Assembly: GCF_042433955.1 (NCBI RefSeq)
Contig: NZ_JBHLUH010000089.1
Location: forward strand, 62,001-126,000
Origin: Phytohabitans kaempferiae
Lineage (GTDB): Bacteria > Actinomycetota > Actinomycetes > Mycobacteriales > Micromonosporaceae
Direction of reading: 5' to 3'
Length of the DNA: 64,000 nt
A model generated the notes under the pieces. It was not told the DNA's origin, ran no database searches, and saw only the letters and a program-made list of their open reading frames with translations. Numbering within the stretch: position 1 is the stretch's first letter; each line of letters opens with the position of its first letter. Position numbers and translations under genes: made by a program. Below, piece after piece: positions 42,621 through 52,222 of this stretch.

Positions 42621-43925
42621 ATGGCTGTGGGGACGGTGGCGCGGGCGGCGCTGTGGACAGCCTTCGCGGCTCACCTCGTCGTTGTGGAGTACCTCTTCGT
42701 CCGGTACGGCCCGGGGAAGAACTCGCTCCTCACGGTCGGCAAGTTCTTCGGCCTCCACCTCGCGTCGATCATGCTGCTCCAGCTCGTGCTGGTGGCCCGC
42801 CTGCCGTGGCTCGACCGCCGGATCGGGATGGACCGGCTCACCGTATGGCACCGGTGGATCGGGTTCGGGCTGGTCTGGACCCTCATCCTCCACTTCACGT
42901 TCATCATCGCCGGGTACGCCGACCTCGCCTCGCAGCCGCCGTGGGAGACCTTCCTCAGCCTGGCCGGCGTGACCGCCTCGCTGCTCGGCATGTGCGCGGC
43001 CGCGGTCATCCTGGTGGTCGCCTCAGTTTCCATCCGGTACGTGCGCCGCCGCCTGCCGTACGAGGCGTGGCATGGCCTCCACCTGCTGCTCTACGTGGCG
43101 CTCGGCATCGGGCTGGTGCACCAGGCGCTCGAGGGCACGACGTTCGACTCGGCGTGGGCGACCGCGTACTGGTGGACGGTGTGGACGGTCGTGCTCGCCG
43201 CGCTCCTCGCCGGCCGCGTGGGCGTACCGGTGTGGCGCAACCTCTACCACAGGTTCAGGGTCGCGGCCGTCGTGCCGGAGGCGGACAACGTCGTCTCCGT
43301 GCACGTGACCGGCCGGCACCTCGACAAGCTGCCGGCGCGGGCCGGGCAGTTCCTCATCTGGCGCTTTCCCGGGCACCACGGCTGGTGGCGGGCCAACCCG
43401 TTCTCCCTCTCGGCCGCGCCCAACGGCCGCTCGCTGCGCCTGACCGCCAAGGCGGTGGGGAAGGGGAGCGCGGGCCTGCGCCACCTGCGGGTCGGCAGCC
43501 GGGTCTTCGTCGAGGGGCCGTACGGTGCGTTCACCACCATCCACCAGACCCGCCCCGCCTCGCTGCTCATCGCCGGCGGCGTCGGCATCACCCCGATCCG
43601 CGCGCTGCTGGAGGAGCCGGGCGGTCCGACGACCGTCCTGTACCGCGTGCACACGATGGCGGAGGCCGTGCTGCTGCCCGAGCTCCAGGCGCTCGCCAAG
43701 GCGCGCGGCGCCTGCCTGCATGTGCTCACCGGCCGCACCGGCGAGGGCTCCCCGCCGAACGTCCCGTTCGCGCCCGCCAACCTCGCCGCCGCCGTCCCGG
43801 ACATCGCACAGCGCGACGTCTTCGTCTGCGGCCCGCCGGCGATGACCGATGCGGTCGTCCACAGCCTCCGCGCGCTGGGGGTACCCCGTCGGCAGGTGCA
43901 CGCCGAGAAGTTCAGCCTGGCCTAA
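42621..43925 (+). CDS. Ferric-reductase-like transmembrane flavoprotein
   Basis: The 434-residue protein has a ferric reductase-like membrane domain of six spans with paired His residues (HRWIGFGLVWTLILHFTFII; YEAWHGLHLLLYVALGIGLV), probably haem-binding. A ferredoxin-NADP reductase domain follows from about residue 215: FAD site RANPFSLSAAPNG, then LIAGGVGITPIRALL and VFVCGPPAMTDAVV for NAD(P)H. It transfers electrons across the membrane, perhaps to iron or to oxygen. The ATG at 42621 is chosen over a GTG at 42606. Nine bases separate it from the next gene. Confidence 0.87.
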   Translation: MAVGTVARAALWTAFAAHLVVVEYLFVRYGPGKNSLLTVGKFFGLHLASIMLLQLVLVARLPWLDRRIGMDRLTVWHRWIGFGLVWTLILHFTFIIAGYADLASQPPWETFLSLAGVTASLLGMCAAAVILVVASVSIRYVRRRLPYEAWHGLHLLLYVALGIGLVHQALEGTTFDSAWATAYWWTVWTVVLAALLAGRVGVPVWRNLYHRFRVAAVVPEADNVVSVHVTGRHLDKLPARAGQFLIWRFPGHHGWWRANPFSLSAAPNGRSLRLTAKAVGKGSAGLRHLRVGSRVFVEGPYGAFTTIHQTRPASLLIAGGVGITPIRALLEEPGGPTTVLYRVHTMAEAVLLPELQALAKARGACLHVLTGRTGEGSPPNVPFAPANLAAAVPDIAQRDVFVCGPPAMTDAVVHSLRALGVPRRQVHAEKFSLA

Positions 43926-43934
43926 AGTTGCGGT

Positions 43935-45556
43935 GTGCCGCGGCCCGACCTCGTCTTCGTGGGCGGCTCGACCTTCGTGGGCGGCCGCTCCCGCCCCGGC
44001 GGCGTCGCGGTCCACGACGGCCGGATCGTCGCCGTCGGCGCCGGCGTGCGCGAGCTCTCCGGTCGGGGCACCACCGTCGTCGACCTCGCCGGCGGCCTCC
44101 TGCTGCCCGGCTTCACCGACGCGCACGCCCACCCGGTCTACGCGGGCATCCAGATGCTCGGCTGCGCGCTCGACCGGGAGGGCGACGCGGAGGGATACGT
44201 GGCGGCCGTCCGCGCGTACGCGCACGCCCATCCCGACCTGCCGTGGATCCGGGGCGGCGGCTGGTCGATGGAGGCGTTCCCGGGCGGCACGCCGCGCAGG
44301 GAGGCGCTCGACGAGGCGGTGCCCGACCGCCCGGCGTACCTGCCCAACCGCGACTACCACGGCGCGTGGGTCAACAGCCGCGCGCTCGCCCTCGCCGGCA
44401 TCGACCGCCACACGCCCGACCCGCCGGACGGCCGCATCGAGCGCGACGCGCGGAGGGCGAGCCCACCGGGATGCTGCACGAGGGCGCCGCCCTGCTGGTC
44501 GGGCGGCTGCTGCCAGTGCTGACCGAGCGTGATCTGGACACCGCGTTCGACCTGGCCCAGCGGCACCTGCTCGGGCTGGGCGTCACCGGCTGGCAGGACG
44601 CGATCGTCGGCTCGTACCTGGGCCAGCCCGACCCGCTCGCCACCTACCTGCGCGCCGACACCGACGGCCGGCTGCGCGCCCGCGTCACCGGCGCACTGTG
44701 GTGGGATCGCGACCGTGGCCTCGACCAACTCGGCGAGCTGCGCGAGCGGCGCGCCGAGGCCGCCGCGGGCCGGCGCTTCCAGGCACCGGCTGTCAAAATC
44801 ATGCTCGACGGCGTGGCGGAGAACTTCACCGCCGCGATGACCCGCCCCTACCGCGACGCCCACGGCCACACCACCGCCAACGCCGGCCTGTCCTTTGTAG
44901 ACCCGGACGCGCTTGGTGAATACGTGACGCGGCTCGACGCCGAGGGCTTCCAGGTGCATTTCCACGCTCTCGGTGACCGGGCCGTACGCGAGGCGCTGGA
45001 CGCCGTCGAGGCCGCCCGCGCCGCCAACGGGCCCGGCGGCCGCCATCACCTCGCCCACCTCCAGGTCGTCCAGGCATCCGACGTACCCCGCTTCGCCGCC
45101 CTCTCCGCCGCCGCCAACATGCAGCCGCTCTGGGCCTGCCACGAGCCGCAGATGGACGAGCTGACGATCCCGTTCCTCGGCGAGGGCCTGGCCGCGCGCC
45201 AGTACCCGTTCGGCGACCTCCACCGCGCCGGCGCGCACCTGGCGGCGGGCAGCGACTGGCCGGTGAGCAGCCCGGATCCACTGTGGGGAGTCAGGGTCGC
45301 GGTGACGCGTGTGGCGCCGGGCGAGCCGGCCGAGCCGTTCCTGCCCGAGCAGGCGCTGGACCTGGGCACGGCGCTCACCGCGTACACGGCGGGCAGCGCG
45401 TGGGTCAACCACCGGGAGCGCGTGTGCGGGGCCATCGAGGTGGGGCTGGCGGCGGATCTGGTGGTGCTCGACCGTGACCCGTTCGCCGGGCCGCCCGACG
45501 AGATCGACCTGGCCCGCGTCGTGCGGACCTATGTGGACGGGCGGCGGGTCCATTGA
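43935..45556 (+). pseudogene. YtcJ-like amidohydrolase interrupted by a frameshift
   Basis: From the GTG at 43935 the frame encodes DLVFVGGSTFVGG and FTDAHAHPVYAG (metal site HxH) up to GRIERDA; the rest continues in another frame from EGEPTGMLHEGAAL to VVRTYVDGRRVH. The break is at about 44445-44456 (gacgcgcggagg), where removing one CG dinucleotide restores a single 540-residue protein. Later metal and catalytic motifs are intact: AVKIMLDGVAEN, VHFHALGDRAV, HHLAHLQ and AAGSDWPV. It may be a real two-base insertion in a CG run, or a sequencing error. The enzyme family hydrolyses amide-like substrates; the exact one is unknown. Confidence 0.85.
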
Positions 45557-45671
45557 GGAGCTACCTCGTCTGCGGCACGCCCCGGACGGCCAGCTCGCCG
45601 CTGCTCGCCACGCCACCGGCGGCAGGCGGACCGAGCTCGACCGCCGGTGGATCGACCGTTGCCGGGCGGAG

Positions 45672-46289
45672 TCAGGGAGCGGCTGAGCCGCGCCGGAGGC
45701 GGCCGGCGGCCGGCCCCGCGGCAGTCACCGTCCGCTCGGGCGCGTGCGGTGCCACGCTCAGCCAGATCAGTGAGCCGCCGGCGACCACGTGCACCGCGCT
45801 GGTCACGGGCGAGTCCGGCAGCGACGCGAGCAGGGCCAGCAGCGTGAACGCCACACCGTAACCGACCGCCGGTGGCAGCGGCAGCACGCGCGCCCGGACC
45901 ATCGAGACGCTGAACAGGATCGTGCCGGTCACGAAGACGAGCGCGGCGCCGAGCACCGCGATCCGGGTCGGCCCGGCCAGCACCTCGTCGGCGACCGCCT
46001 CGTCGACGTAGAAGAGCACCAGGTTGAGGGCGAACGCGACGCCGGCGAAGAGGCCCAGCCCGATGAGGTTGACCGCGTACGCGACCGCGCCGAAGCGGCC
46101 GGCGGCGTGCTGCTGCCGCAGGTGGAGTGCGGTCAGCGCGGGCGCCCCGAACGCCGCGCCCACGCCGATGACGAAGCTGGTGGCGGCCGTCTCGCCGGTG
46201 AACGCCTCGATGAGGCCGGGCACGGCTGTGGACAATCCGAGCAGCACACCGCAGGCGGCCCCGAAACGCAGAAGCCAGGTTGTGGACAT
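45672..46289 (-). CDS. Polytopic membrane protein, unknown function
   Basis: The 205-residue protein has about six hydrophobic segments (LRFGAACGVLLGLSTAVPGL; SFVIGVGAAFGAPALTALHL; NLIGLGLFAGVAFALNLVLF; and others) and a basic Pro/Ala-rich C-terminus. The ATG at 46287-46289 has GAAGGAAGG upstream; the longer frame is a shadow. I recognise no named family. It is divergent from a two-component system about 250 bases away, which may regulate it. Confidence 0.75.
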   Translation of the reverse strand: MSTTWLLRFGAACGVLLGLSTAVPGLIEAFTGETAATSFVIGVGAAFGAPALTALHLRQQHAAGRFGAVAYAVNLIGLGLFAGVAFALNLVLFYVDEAVADEVLAGPTRIAVLGAALVFVTGTILFSVSMVRARVLPLPPAVGYGVAFTLLALLASLPDSPVTSAVHVVAGGSLIWLSVAPHAPERTVTAAGPAAGRLRRGSAAP

Positions 46290-46543
46290 GGCGGCACCTT
46301 CCTTCTTGACGTGTGTCTCAGCTTTGCCGCGACCGTAGGCGCGCGGGATCGGCCGGGATAAGTGCCGGGAGGCCAGCCGAACGGCACGTGCCGAACGGCC
46401 AGAAAGCGGGCGGAGGTGGTCCGGATCCGTGCGCCCGGCCGTAGCCTGCTGAGCAGGATGTCGCCTTCCACGGGACACGAGGTCGCCTTCCACAGGCAGG
46501 AGAGCGCCTCCCCGCGGGGACGGGGCGGCGGAAGGAGTACCGG

Positions 46544-47695
46544 ATGGACTCTCCCCGGCGGCCCGTCCCGTGGGCGGTGGCCGTGGTGTACGCGGCGGTG
46601 CTCACCGGCGGTGTCTACTGGTCGCTGGTCGGCGAGGGACTGGCGCGGCCGGGCCACCTCGCCGGCTTCGTCGCGGTGCTCGCGCTGCTCTTCGGCGTCG
46701 ACCTGGTGGAGTGGCGGCGCTGGCCGTCGTCGTCCACACCGCCGCTCGCCGCCGGCGGGCTGCTCGCCGCGCGGATCGGGCTCTTCGTCGCGGCGGCGCT
46801 GCTCGACGGCTCGGGCACGTCGCGGGCGCTGCTCGTGCTGGTGCCGTTCGTCGCGTACTTCGCCTTCGGCCGCGCCGCGAGCGTCGCCCTCGCCGCCGCC
46901 TGCCTCGCGCTCCTCGTCACCGGCTTCAGCGTCTCCACGCCTGGCTGGCACCGCGACGCTGAATACGTATCCGACCTGCTCATGTTCACCATCGGGCTGG
47001 TGCTCGCGGTGTGCATGGCGGGGGTCGCCACGGCCGAGCGGGACGCCCGCGCCCGGCTCGAGCGCACCCTCGACCGGGTCGCCGCGCTCTCCGCCGCGAT
47101 GGAGCGCACGCGGGTCGCCCGCGACATCCACGACAGCCTCGGCCACCACCTCACCGCCATCGCGATCCAGTTGGAGAAGGCGTCCGCCTTCGCGGACCGC
47201 GATCCCACCCTCGCCGCGCGGGCCCTCGCCGACGCGCGGGGGTCGGCCCGGGACGCCCTGACGGAGGTACGGCGTTCGGTGCACGCGCTCCGCGAGGACG
47301 CCGCGCCGTTCTCGCTGCCGGAGGCGCTGGCCCGCCTCGCCGACGGTGCGGGGGAGCCGGCGGTAACGGTCACCGTCACCGGCGAGCCCGACCGGTACGA
47401 CACCGCGACCCTCACCGCCCTCTACCGCGCCGCGCAGGAGGGGGTCACCAACGCGCGGCGGCACGCCGAGGCGAGGACGGTGACCGTGTCGGCCGCGTTC
47501 GACGAGGCGGGCGCGCGGCTGGTGGTCGCCGACGACGGGCGGGGGTTCGACCCACCGGGCGAGGGCTTCGGCCTGCACGGCATGCGCGAACGCGTGGAGC
47601 TCGCCGGCGGGCGGATGACCGTCGACAGTGGACCCGGCACGGGGACCGTCATCACGGTGACCATCCCGCGCGTGCCCGCCTGGAGCGCGGCGTGA
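46544..47695 (+). CDS. Sensor histidine kinase (HisKA_3)
   Basis: The 383-residue kinase has about five N-terminal membrane spans (residues 10-160), the HisKA_3 phospho-acceptor in RVARDIHDSLGHHLTAIAIQ near 190, an N-box-like AAQEGVTNARRHAEARTV and the ATP-lid region VVADDGRGFDPPGEGFGLHG. The ATG at 46544 follows GGAAGGAG. Its stop overlaps the response-regulator start (GTGA). Confidence 0.93.
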   Translation: MDSPRRPVPWAVAVVYAAVLTGGVYWSLVGEGLARPGHLAGFVAVLALLFGVDLVEWRRWPSSSTPPLAAGGLLAARIGLFVAAALLDGSGTSRALLVLVPFVAYFAFGRAASVALAAACLALLVTGFSVSTPGWHRDAEYVSDLLMFTIGLVLAVCMAGVATAERDARARLERTLDRVAALSAAMERTRVARDIHDSLGHHLTAIAIQLEKASAFADRDPTLAARALADARGSARDALTEVRRSVHALREDAAPFSLPEALARLADGAGEPAVTVTVTGEPDRYDTATLTALYRAAQEGVTNARRHAEARTVTVSAAFDEAGARLVVADDGRGFDPPGEGFGLHGMRERVELAGGRMTVDSGPGTGTVITVTIPRVPAWSAA

Positions 47696-48363
47696 GCGGG
47701 CCGGTGCGGGTGCTCGTCGTCGACGACCAGCGGCTCGTGCGCGAGGGCATCGCGTCGCTGCTCGGCATCCAGCCCGGCATCACCGTCGTCGGCACGGCGG
47801 CGGACGGAAAGGCCGCCGTGAGCGCGGCGGTCGAGCTGGCACCGCACGTGGTGCTGATGGACGTCCGTATGTCCGAGATGGACGGTGTCGAGGCGACCGC
47901 GATCCTGCACCGCCGGGCGCCGGAGATCCGGGTCGTCATGCTGACCACGTTCGACGACGAGGAGTACGTGCTCCAGGCGCTGCGCGCGGGCGCGAGCGGC
48001 TACCTGCTCAAGGACCTGCCCGCGGCCGACCTCGCCCAGGCGGTGCGGCTGGCCAACGCGGGCGTCGCGCAGCTCGACTCGTCGGTCACCGCCAGCCTCG
48101 CCGCGGCCCTCGCGCGGGGCAGCGCGCGGCCGGTCGCACCGCCGACCGCGCCCCGCCCGGACGAGGTGCTGACCGCCCGCGAAATCGACATCCTCCGCCT
48201 CGTCGCGACCGGCTCCACCAACCGGGAGATCGCCCGCCGGCTCTTCCTGAGCGAGGGGACAGTCAAGAACCACATCTCCCGGATCCTCGGCCGGCTCGGC
48301 CTGCGGGACCGTACGCAGGCCGCCGTGTACGCGCACGACCACGGCCTGCTTCCCGAGCGTTGA
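47692..48363 (+). CDS. NarL/LuxR-type response regulator
   Basis: The 223-residue regulator has a receiver domain (VRVLVVDDQRLVREGIASLL; phospho-acceptor Asp in VVLMDVRMSEMDG near residue 56; Lys in YLLKDLPA) and a LuxR DNA-binding domain (LTAREIDILRLVATGSTNRE). The GTG start at 47692 overlaps the kinase stop. The divergent membrane protein is a possible target, as in DesK/DesR-like pairs, though that is only positional inference. Confidence 0.93.
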   Translation: MSGPVRVLVVDDQRLVREGIASLLGIQPGITVVGTAADGKAAVSAAVELAPHVVLMDVRMSEMDGVEATAILHRRAPEIRVVMLTTFDDEEYVLQALRAGASGYLLKDLPAADLAQAVRLANAGVAQLDSSVTASLAAALARGSARPVAPPTAPRPDEVLTAREIDILRLVATGSTNREIARRLFLSEGTVKNHISRILGRLGLRDRTQAAVYAHDHGLLPER

Positions 48364-48409
48364 GCCGCTGCTCAGGACGCCGGGCGAGGTGCGAGGCGGC
48401 CGGGTAGGT

Positions 48410-48425
48410 GACTGACCGGTCAGTC
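48410..48425. promoter_or_regulatory. Perfect 16-bp palindrome, TetR-type operator candidate
   Basis: GACTGACCGGTCAGTC is fully self-complementary. GACCGGTC-centred palindromes are common TetR-family sites. It lies about 50 bases before the SUKH-domain gene, whose likely -10 TAGCAT is at 48464. No TetR gene is adjacent. Confidence 0.5.
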
Positions 48426-48476
48426 CGCCACGCTGGGCTGCCGGCGGTGGTGCGCCCGCCGCCTAGCATGCGTTCC

Positions 48477-49163
48477 GTGACGTTGGACATCGCATGGGTA
48501 CGGGAGTCGCTGGCCCAGCTCGCCGCGCGCGAGACCGGGCAGTCGCTGGCTCAGCGGGCACACGGGTTCCGCCTGCGGCCGCCCGTCGACCCGGCCACTC
48601 TGAAACGGGCGGAGCAGGCGATCGGTGCCCCGCTGCCGGAGGGGTACCGGCATTTCCTGACCGCGGTCGGCGACGGCGGCGCCGGGCCGTACTGGGGCGT
48701 CGTCCCGCTCGGCGAGGCGCTCGAACGCTGGACCGGAGCGCTCGGCGACCTGACCGCGCTCGGCCGCGACTGTCCACTCACGTCCGACGTCGACTTCGGC
48801 GAACTGATTGGTCAGCCGGACGACTGGGACGAGCACCTGGCCCGCCTGGAGTCCGACCCGGAGTACGAGGCGGAGTACGACCGGCTGGCCGTCACCTACG
48901 CCGAGCCGCCGTGGATCGACGGCCGCGTGCCGCTCGTCGACTACGGCTGCGGCGACTGGTTCTTCCTCGTCGTACGCGGCCCGCGCCGGGGCACGGTGTG
49001 GGTGGACAGCGTCGACGGCAGCACCGGCCTGTACTGCCTCGAGGTCGACTTCGAGACCTTCTACGCGCGGTGGCTGCGGCGGGCACTGGCGGGGGAGGAG
49101 TTGCCGAACGCGTACTACTCGTACCTCGAGTACGGCGACAACCCCCGCTACCGGCCGGTGTAG
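48477..49163 (+). CDS. SMI1/KNR4 (SUKH) domain protein
   Basis: The 228-residue protein contains the SUKH pattern: LKRAEQAIGAPLPEGYRHFL, a turn rich in Gly/Asp, WGVVPLGEALERW, and later PLVDYGCGDWFFLVVRGPRR and FETFYARWLRRAL. SUKH proteins act as immunity proteins against toxin nucleases or deaminases, or as general regulators; no toxin gene is adjacent, so a stand-alone role is likely. A GTG at 48477 is chosen because TAGCAT lies about seven bases upstream, pointing to a leaderless transcript; ATG at 48468 is possible. Confidence 0.8.
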   Translation: MTLDIAWVRESLAQLAARETGQSLAQRAHGFRLRPPVDPATLKRAEQAIGAPLPEGYRHFLTAVGDGGAGPYWGVVPLGEALERWTGALGDLTALGRDCPLTSDVDFGELIGQPDDWDEHLARLESDPEYEAEYDRLAVTYAEPPWIDGRVPLVDYGCGDWFFLVVRGPRRGTVWVDSVDGSTGLYCLEVDFETFYARWLRRALAGEELPNAYYSYLEYGDNPRYRPV

Positions 49164-49231
49164 CGGCGGCCGGCCGCCCACCTCGTGTGTGGACTCTGCC
49201 GAGGCCGGATCGGGCACGGTCGCGGTGCCGG

Positions 49232-49282
49232 TTGACATGCAGCCAAGTGGCTGCCTATTGTCAAATGCAGCTACACGGCTGC
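49232..49282 (+). promoter_or_regulatory. Promoter with two palindromic operators of the ArsR-SRPBCC gene
   Basis: TTGACA (49232-49237) is followed by the inverted repeat GCAGCCAAGTGGCTGC (49239-49254), which fills the spacer before the -10 (CTATTG/TATTGT, 49255-49261). A second copy, GCAGCTACACGGCTGC (49267-49282), lies 28 bases further at the start of the transcript. Two ArsR dimers bound here would mask the promoter, so autorepression is predicted. Confidence 0.75.
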
Positions 49283-49298
49283 CTAACGGATTGCGACG

Positions 49299-50084
49299 AT
49301 GGACGACGTCTTCAAGGCACTCGCCGACCCCAGCCGGCGCCGGCTGCTCGACCGGCTCAACGAGCGCAACGGCCAGACTCTTCAGGAGCTCTGCGCGGGC
49401 CTGGCGATGGCGCGGCAGTCGGTGAGCAAGCACCTCGCGGTGCTCGAGGCGGCCAGCCTCGTCAGCACGCGGCGGCGAGGGCGGGAGAAGCTGCACTTCC
49501 TCAATGCCGAGCCGATCAACGCCATCGCCGACCGGTGGATGACCCGATACGACCGCGCGCGGGCGGACGCCCTCGCCGATCTCAAGCACGCGCTGGAGGA
49601 GCAGACGATGGACGACAAGTTCGTCTACATCACGTACATCAAATCCACGCCGGAGCGCACCTGGGGTGCACTCACCGACCCGGCGTTCACGAAGCGTTAC
49701 TGGGGTCTGGCGCTCAGGTCCGACTGGCAGGTGGGCAGCCCGGTCACCTGGGAGATGGAGGAGGTGACGGTGGCCGACGGCGGTTCCGTGGTGCTCGTCG
49801 CCGACCCGCCGCGCCGGCTCAGCTACACCTGGCACACGATCACGCCGGAGTTCGTGGCGGCGTTCGGCGACGACCACGACTTCCTCAGGAAGGCATCGGC
49901 GGAGCGGCGGTCGAAGGTGACGTTCGACATCGAGCCCGCCGGCGACCTGGTCAAGCTGACCGTCACGCACGACGACTTCGACCCCGGCAGCCTCATCCTC
50001 GGCGGCGTCTCCGAGGGCTGGCCGCCGATCCTCTCCAGCCTCAAGACGCTGCTGGAGACCGGCGAGCCGCTGGCGGTGGACTGA
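49299..50084 (+). CDS. ArsR-type regulator fused to an SRPBCC (AHSA1) domain
   Basis: Residues 1-100 are an ArsR winged helix (MDDVFKALADPSRRRLLDRL; MARQSVSKHLAVLEAASLVS). Residues 105-255 form an SRPBCC/AHSA1-like ligand pocket (YITYIKSTPERTWGALTDPA, PVTWEMEEV, LSYTWHTITPEF). Usually these are two adjacent genes; here one continuous frame joins them. The pocket could bind a hydrophobic ligand that releases the DNA. No metal-binding Cys cluster is seen in the HTH part. Confidence 0.9.
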   Translation: MDDVFKALADPSRRRLLDRLNERNGQTLQELCAGLAMARQSVSKHLAVLEAASLVSTRRRGREKLHFLNAEPINAIADRWMTRYDRARADALADLKHALEEQTMDDKFVYITYIKSTPERTWGALTDPAFTKRYWGLALRSDWQVGSPVTWEMEEVTVADGGSVVLVADPPRRLSYTWHTITPEFVAAFGDDHDFLRKASAERRSKVTFDIEPAGDLVKLTVTHDDFDPGSLILGGVSEGWPPILSSLKTLLETGEPLAVD

Positions 50085-50354
50085 CCCGGCTCACGGCCAC
50101 CGATCGACCACGGCGGCGTGACCGCCGAGCGTGCTGAGGTGGCGCAACGGCAGCCCGGGCGGGCGGCTCCAGGTGCACGGCTGGTTGGGCGGGGCGTGGG
50201 GACGCGGAGGGTGAGGCCGCGGGAGCGGCGGTATCGACCACGGCGGACAGAGCGGTAGCTCGGATCCGTCTCTGGAATGGACCGGGGCGACGCGGGGCGT
50301 GGGAGGGCGTGGTCCACAGGGCCGCGCCCTCCCACCGCGAAGTTGAGGGGTGCC

Positions 50355-51173
50355 TCAACTGGGCGACCAGACGCCCGTCGCGGCCGCCTCCCGCACGAAG
50401 TCGCGGAAGTCGCGCGCCTCGTGCCCGGTGACCCGCTTCACGTCGTCGGTCACGTGCGCGTTGCGGCCGTCGAGGATGCGGGCGAACAGGTCGGTCAGCG
50501 CCTCGGCCTCCTCCCGCGACACGCCCTCGGCGACCATCCGCGCGGCGCACTCCTCGGGCGTCACCTTCCGGAAGCGCACCGGCCGCCCCGACGCCGCCTG
50601 GATCTCCGCCGCCGCCTCCGCGAACGTCACCAGCCGGGGGCCGGTCAACTCGTACGTCCGGCCGTTGTGCCCCTCGCCGGTCAGCGCCGCCACCACCACG
50701 TCCGCCACGTCCTCGACGTCGACGAAGGGCTCCGGCACGTCGGTGGGCAGCGCGATCTCACCGGCCAGCACCGGCGGCAGCAGGAAGTGTTCGTTGAAGT
50801 CCTGGGCGAACCAGGTCGCGCGCACCACCGTCCACTCCGGACCGGCCTCCCGTACCCCGCGCTCGCTGATCTCGGCCTCCTCCTCGCCGCGGCCGGACAG
50901 GAGCACGAGGCGGCGTACACCGGCGGCCGTCGCCCGTTCCGCGAATGCCCGGATCGACTCCGCGGCGCCGGGGAAGGCGAGGTCGGGGTGGTAGGTGATG
51001 TAGGCGGCGGTGACGCCGTCGAGGAGCGGGAGCCAGGTGTCGGGGTCGGCGTTCCAGTCGAACGAAGGCCGCCCCGAACGCGAGCCGACGCGGACCGGAA
51101 GGCCGCGGGCGGTGAGACGATCGTTGACCCGGCGGCCGGTCTTGCCGGTGCCGCCAATCAGCAGGTAAGTCAT
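50355..51173 (-). CDS. NmrA-like NAD(P)-binding oxidoreductase
   Basis: The 272-residue protein has the atypical SDR start MTYLLIGGTGKTGRRVNDRL with the dinucleotide motif GGTGKTG, then RLVLLSGRGEEEAE and VVRATWFAQDFNEHFLLPPV. Such proteins bind NAD(P)H and may be redox sensors or quinone reductases. It is divergent from an AraC regulator by about 80 bases, the usual sign that the regulator controls it. Confidence 0.87.
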   Translation of the reverse strand: MTYLLIGGTGKTGRRVNDRLTARGLPVRVGSRSGRPSFDWNADPDTWLPLLDGVTAAYITYHPDLAFPGAAESIRAFAERATAAGVRRLVLLSGRGEEEAEISERGVREAGPEWTVVRATWFAQDFNEHFLLPPVLAGEIALPTDVPEPFVDVEDVADVVVAALTGEGHNGRTYELTGPRLVTFAEAAAEIQAASGRPVRFRKVTPEECAARMVAEGVSREEAEALTDLFARILDGRNAHVTDDVKRVTGHEARDFRDFVREAAATGVWSPS

Positions 51174-51253
51174 GTGTCCAGTTCAGCGTGACCGGTGGAG
51201 TGGGGCCATGGGCGACGAGCGCACCGGCATACGCGATCGTCTACGCTGGGCGC

Positions 51254-52189
51254 GTGGACGCACTCGCCGGCCTGCTCGGCGGCCCCCGCGCCCGGGGCGC
51301 CTTCCTGCTCCGCGTCGTGCTCGATCCGCCGTGGTCGGTGCGGGTGCAGGACCGCGCGGCGCTCGCGGTGGTCGCCGTCGCGCGCGGCGCCGCGTGGGCG
51401 ATCCCGGAGGGCGCAGACCCCGTTGAGGTACGGGCTGGGGACGTCCTCGTGGTGCGCGGGCCGGAGGCGTACACGGTGGCCGACGCGCCGACCACGCCGC
51501 CGCAGGTGATCATCCATCCGGACGAGCGCTGCACCACGCTGTACGGCGAGGATCTGAGCGTCGCGATGGACCGCGGCGTGCGCACGTGGGGCAACACCGC
51601 CGAGGGCGAGTCGGTGATGCTCGTGGGCACCTACCAGAGCGCCGGTGAGATCAGCGAACGCCTGCTGCGCGCCCTGCCTCCGCTGCTCGTGCTCCGCCGC
51701 GACGAGTGGGACAGCCCGCTCGTGCCGCTGCTCGCCACCGAGATCAGCAAGGACGACCAGGGGCAGTCGGCAGTCCTCGACCGGCTGCTCGACCTGCTGC
51801 TCATCGCGTTGCTGCGGGCGTGGTTCGCGCGGGCCGAGTCGACGCCGGGGTGGTTTCGCGCGCAGGCCGATCCGGTCGTGGGACGGGCGCTGCGGATGCT
51901 GCACAACCATCCGGCCCATCCCTGGACGGTCGCCGCGCTCGCCGGGCGGGTGGGCGTTTCGCGGGCCGCGTTCGCCCGCCGCTTCACCGAACTGGTCGGC
52001 GAGCCCCCGATGGCCTACCTGACGTCGTGGCGCCTCGCGCTCGCCGCCGACCTGCTCCGCGAGCCGGAGGCCACGCTGGGCGCGGTGGCGCGGCAGGTGG
52101 GATACGGCAGCCCGTTCGCGCTGAGCGCCGCGTTTAAGCGGGTGCGCGGGGTGAGCCCGCAGGAGTACCGAGCGGCCGTCTCGGCCTGA
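51254..52189 (+). CDS. AraC-family transcriptional regulator with cupin-type N-domain
   Basis: The 311-residue protein has an N-terminal cupin-like sensor (residues 10-185, with VRAGDVLVVRGPEAYTVAD) and a C-terminal AraC DNA-binding domain of two HTHs (WTVAALAGRVGVSRAAFARR; LGAVARQVGYGSPFALSAAF). The GTG at 51254 is chosen over earlier in-frame starts because TACGCT lies seven bases upstream, suggesting a leaderless transcript. Regulation of the divergent NmrA-like gene is likely. Confidence 0.87.
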   Translation: MDALAGLLGGPRARGAFLLRVVLDPPWSVRVQDRAALAVVAVARGAAWAIPEGADPVEVRAGDVLVVRGPEAYTVADAPTTPPQVIIHPDERCTTLYGEDLSVAMDRGVRTWGNTAEGESVMLVGTYQSAGEISERLLRALPPLLVLRRDEWDSPLVPLLATEISKDDQGQSAVLDRLLDLLLIALLRAWFARAESTPGWFRAQADPVVGRALRMLHNHPAHPWTVAALAGRVGVSRAAFARRFTELVGEPPMAYLTSWRLALAADLLREPEATLGAVARQVGYGSPFALSAAFKRVRGVSPQEYRAAVSA

Positions 52190-52222
52190 GCCGCGGGGGA
52201 TGGGGCTCAGGTGCCGCTCGGG

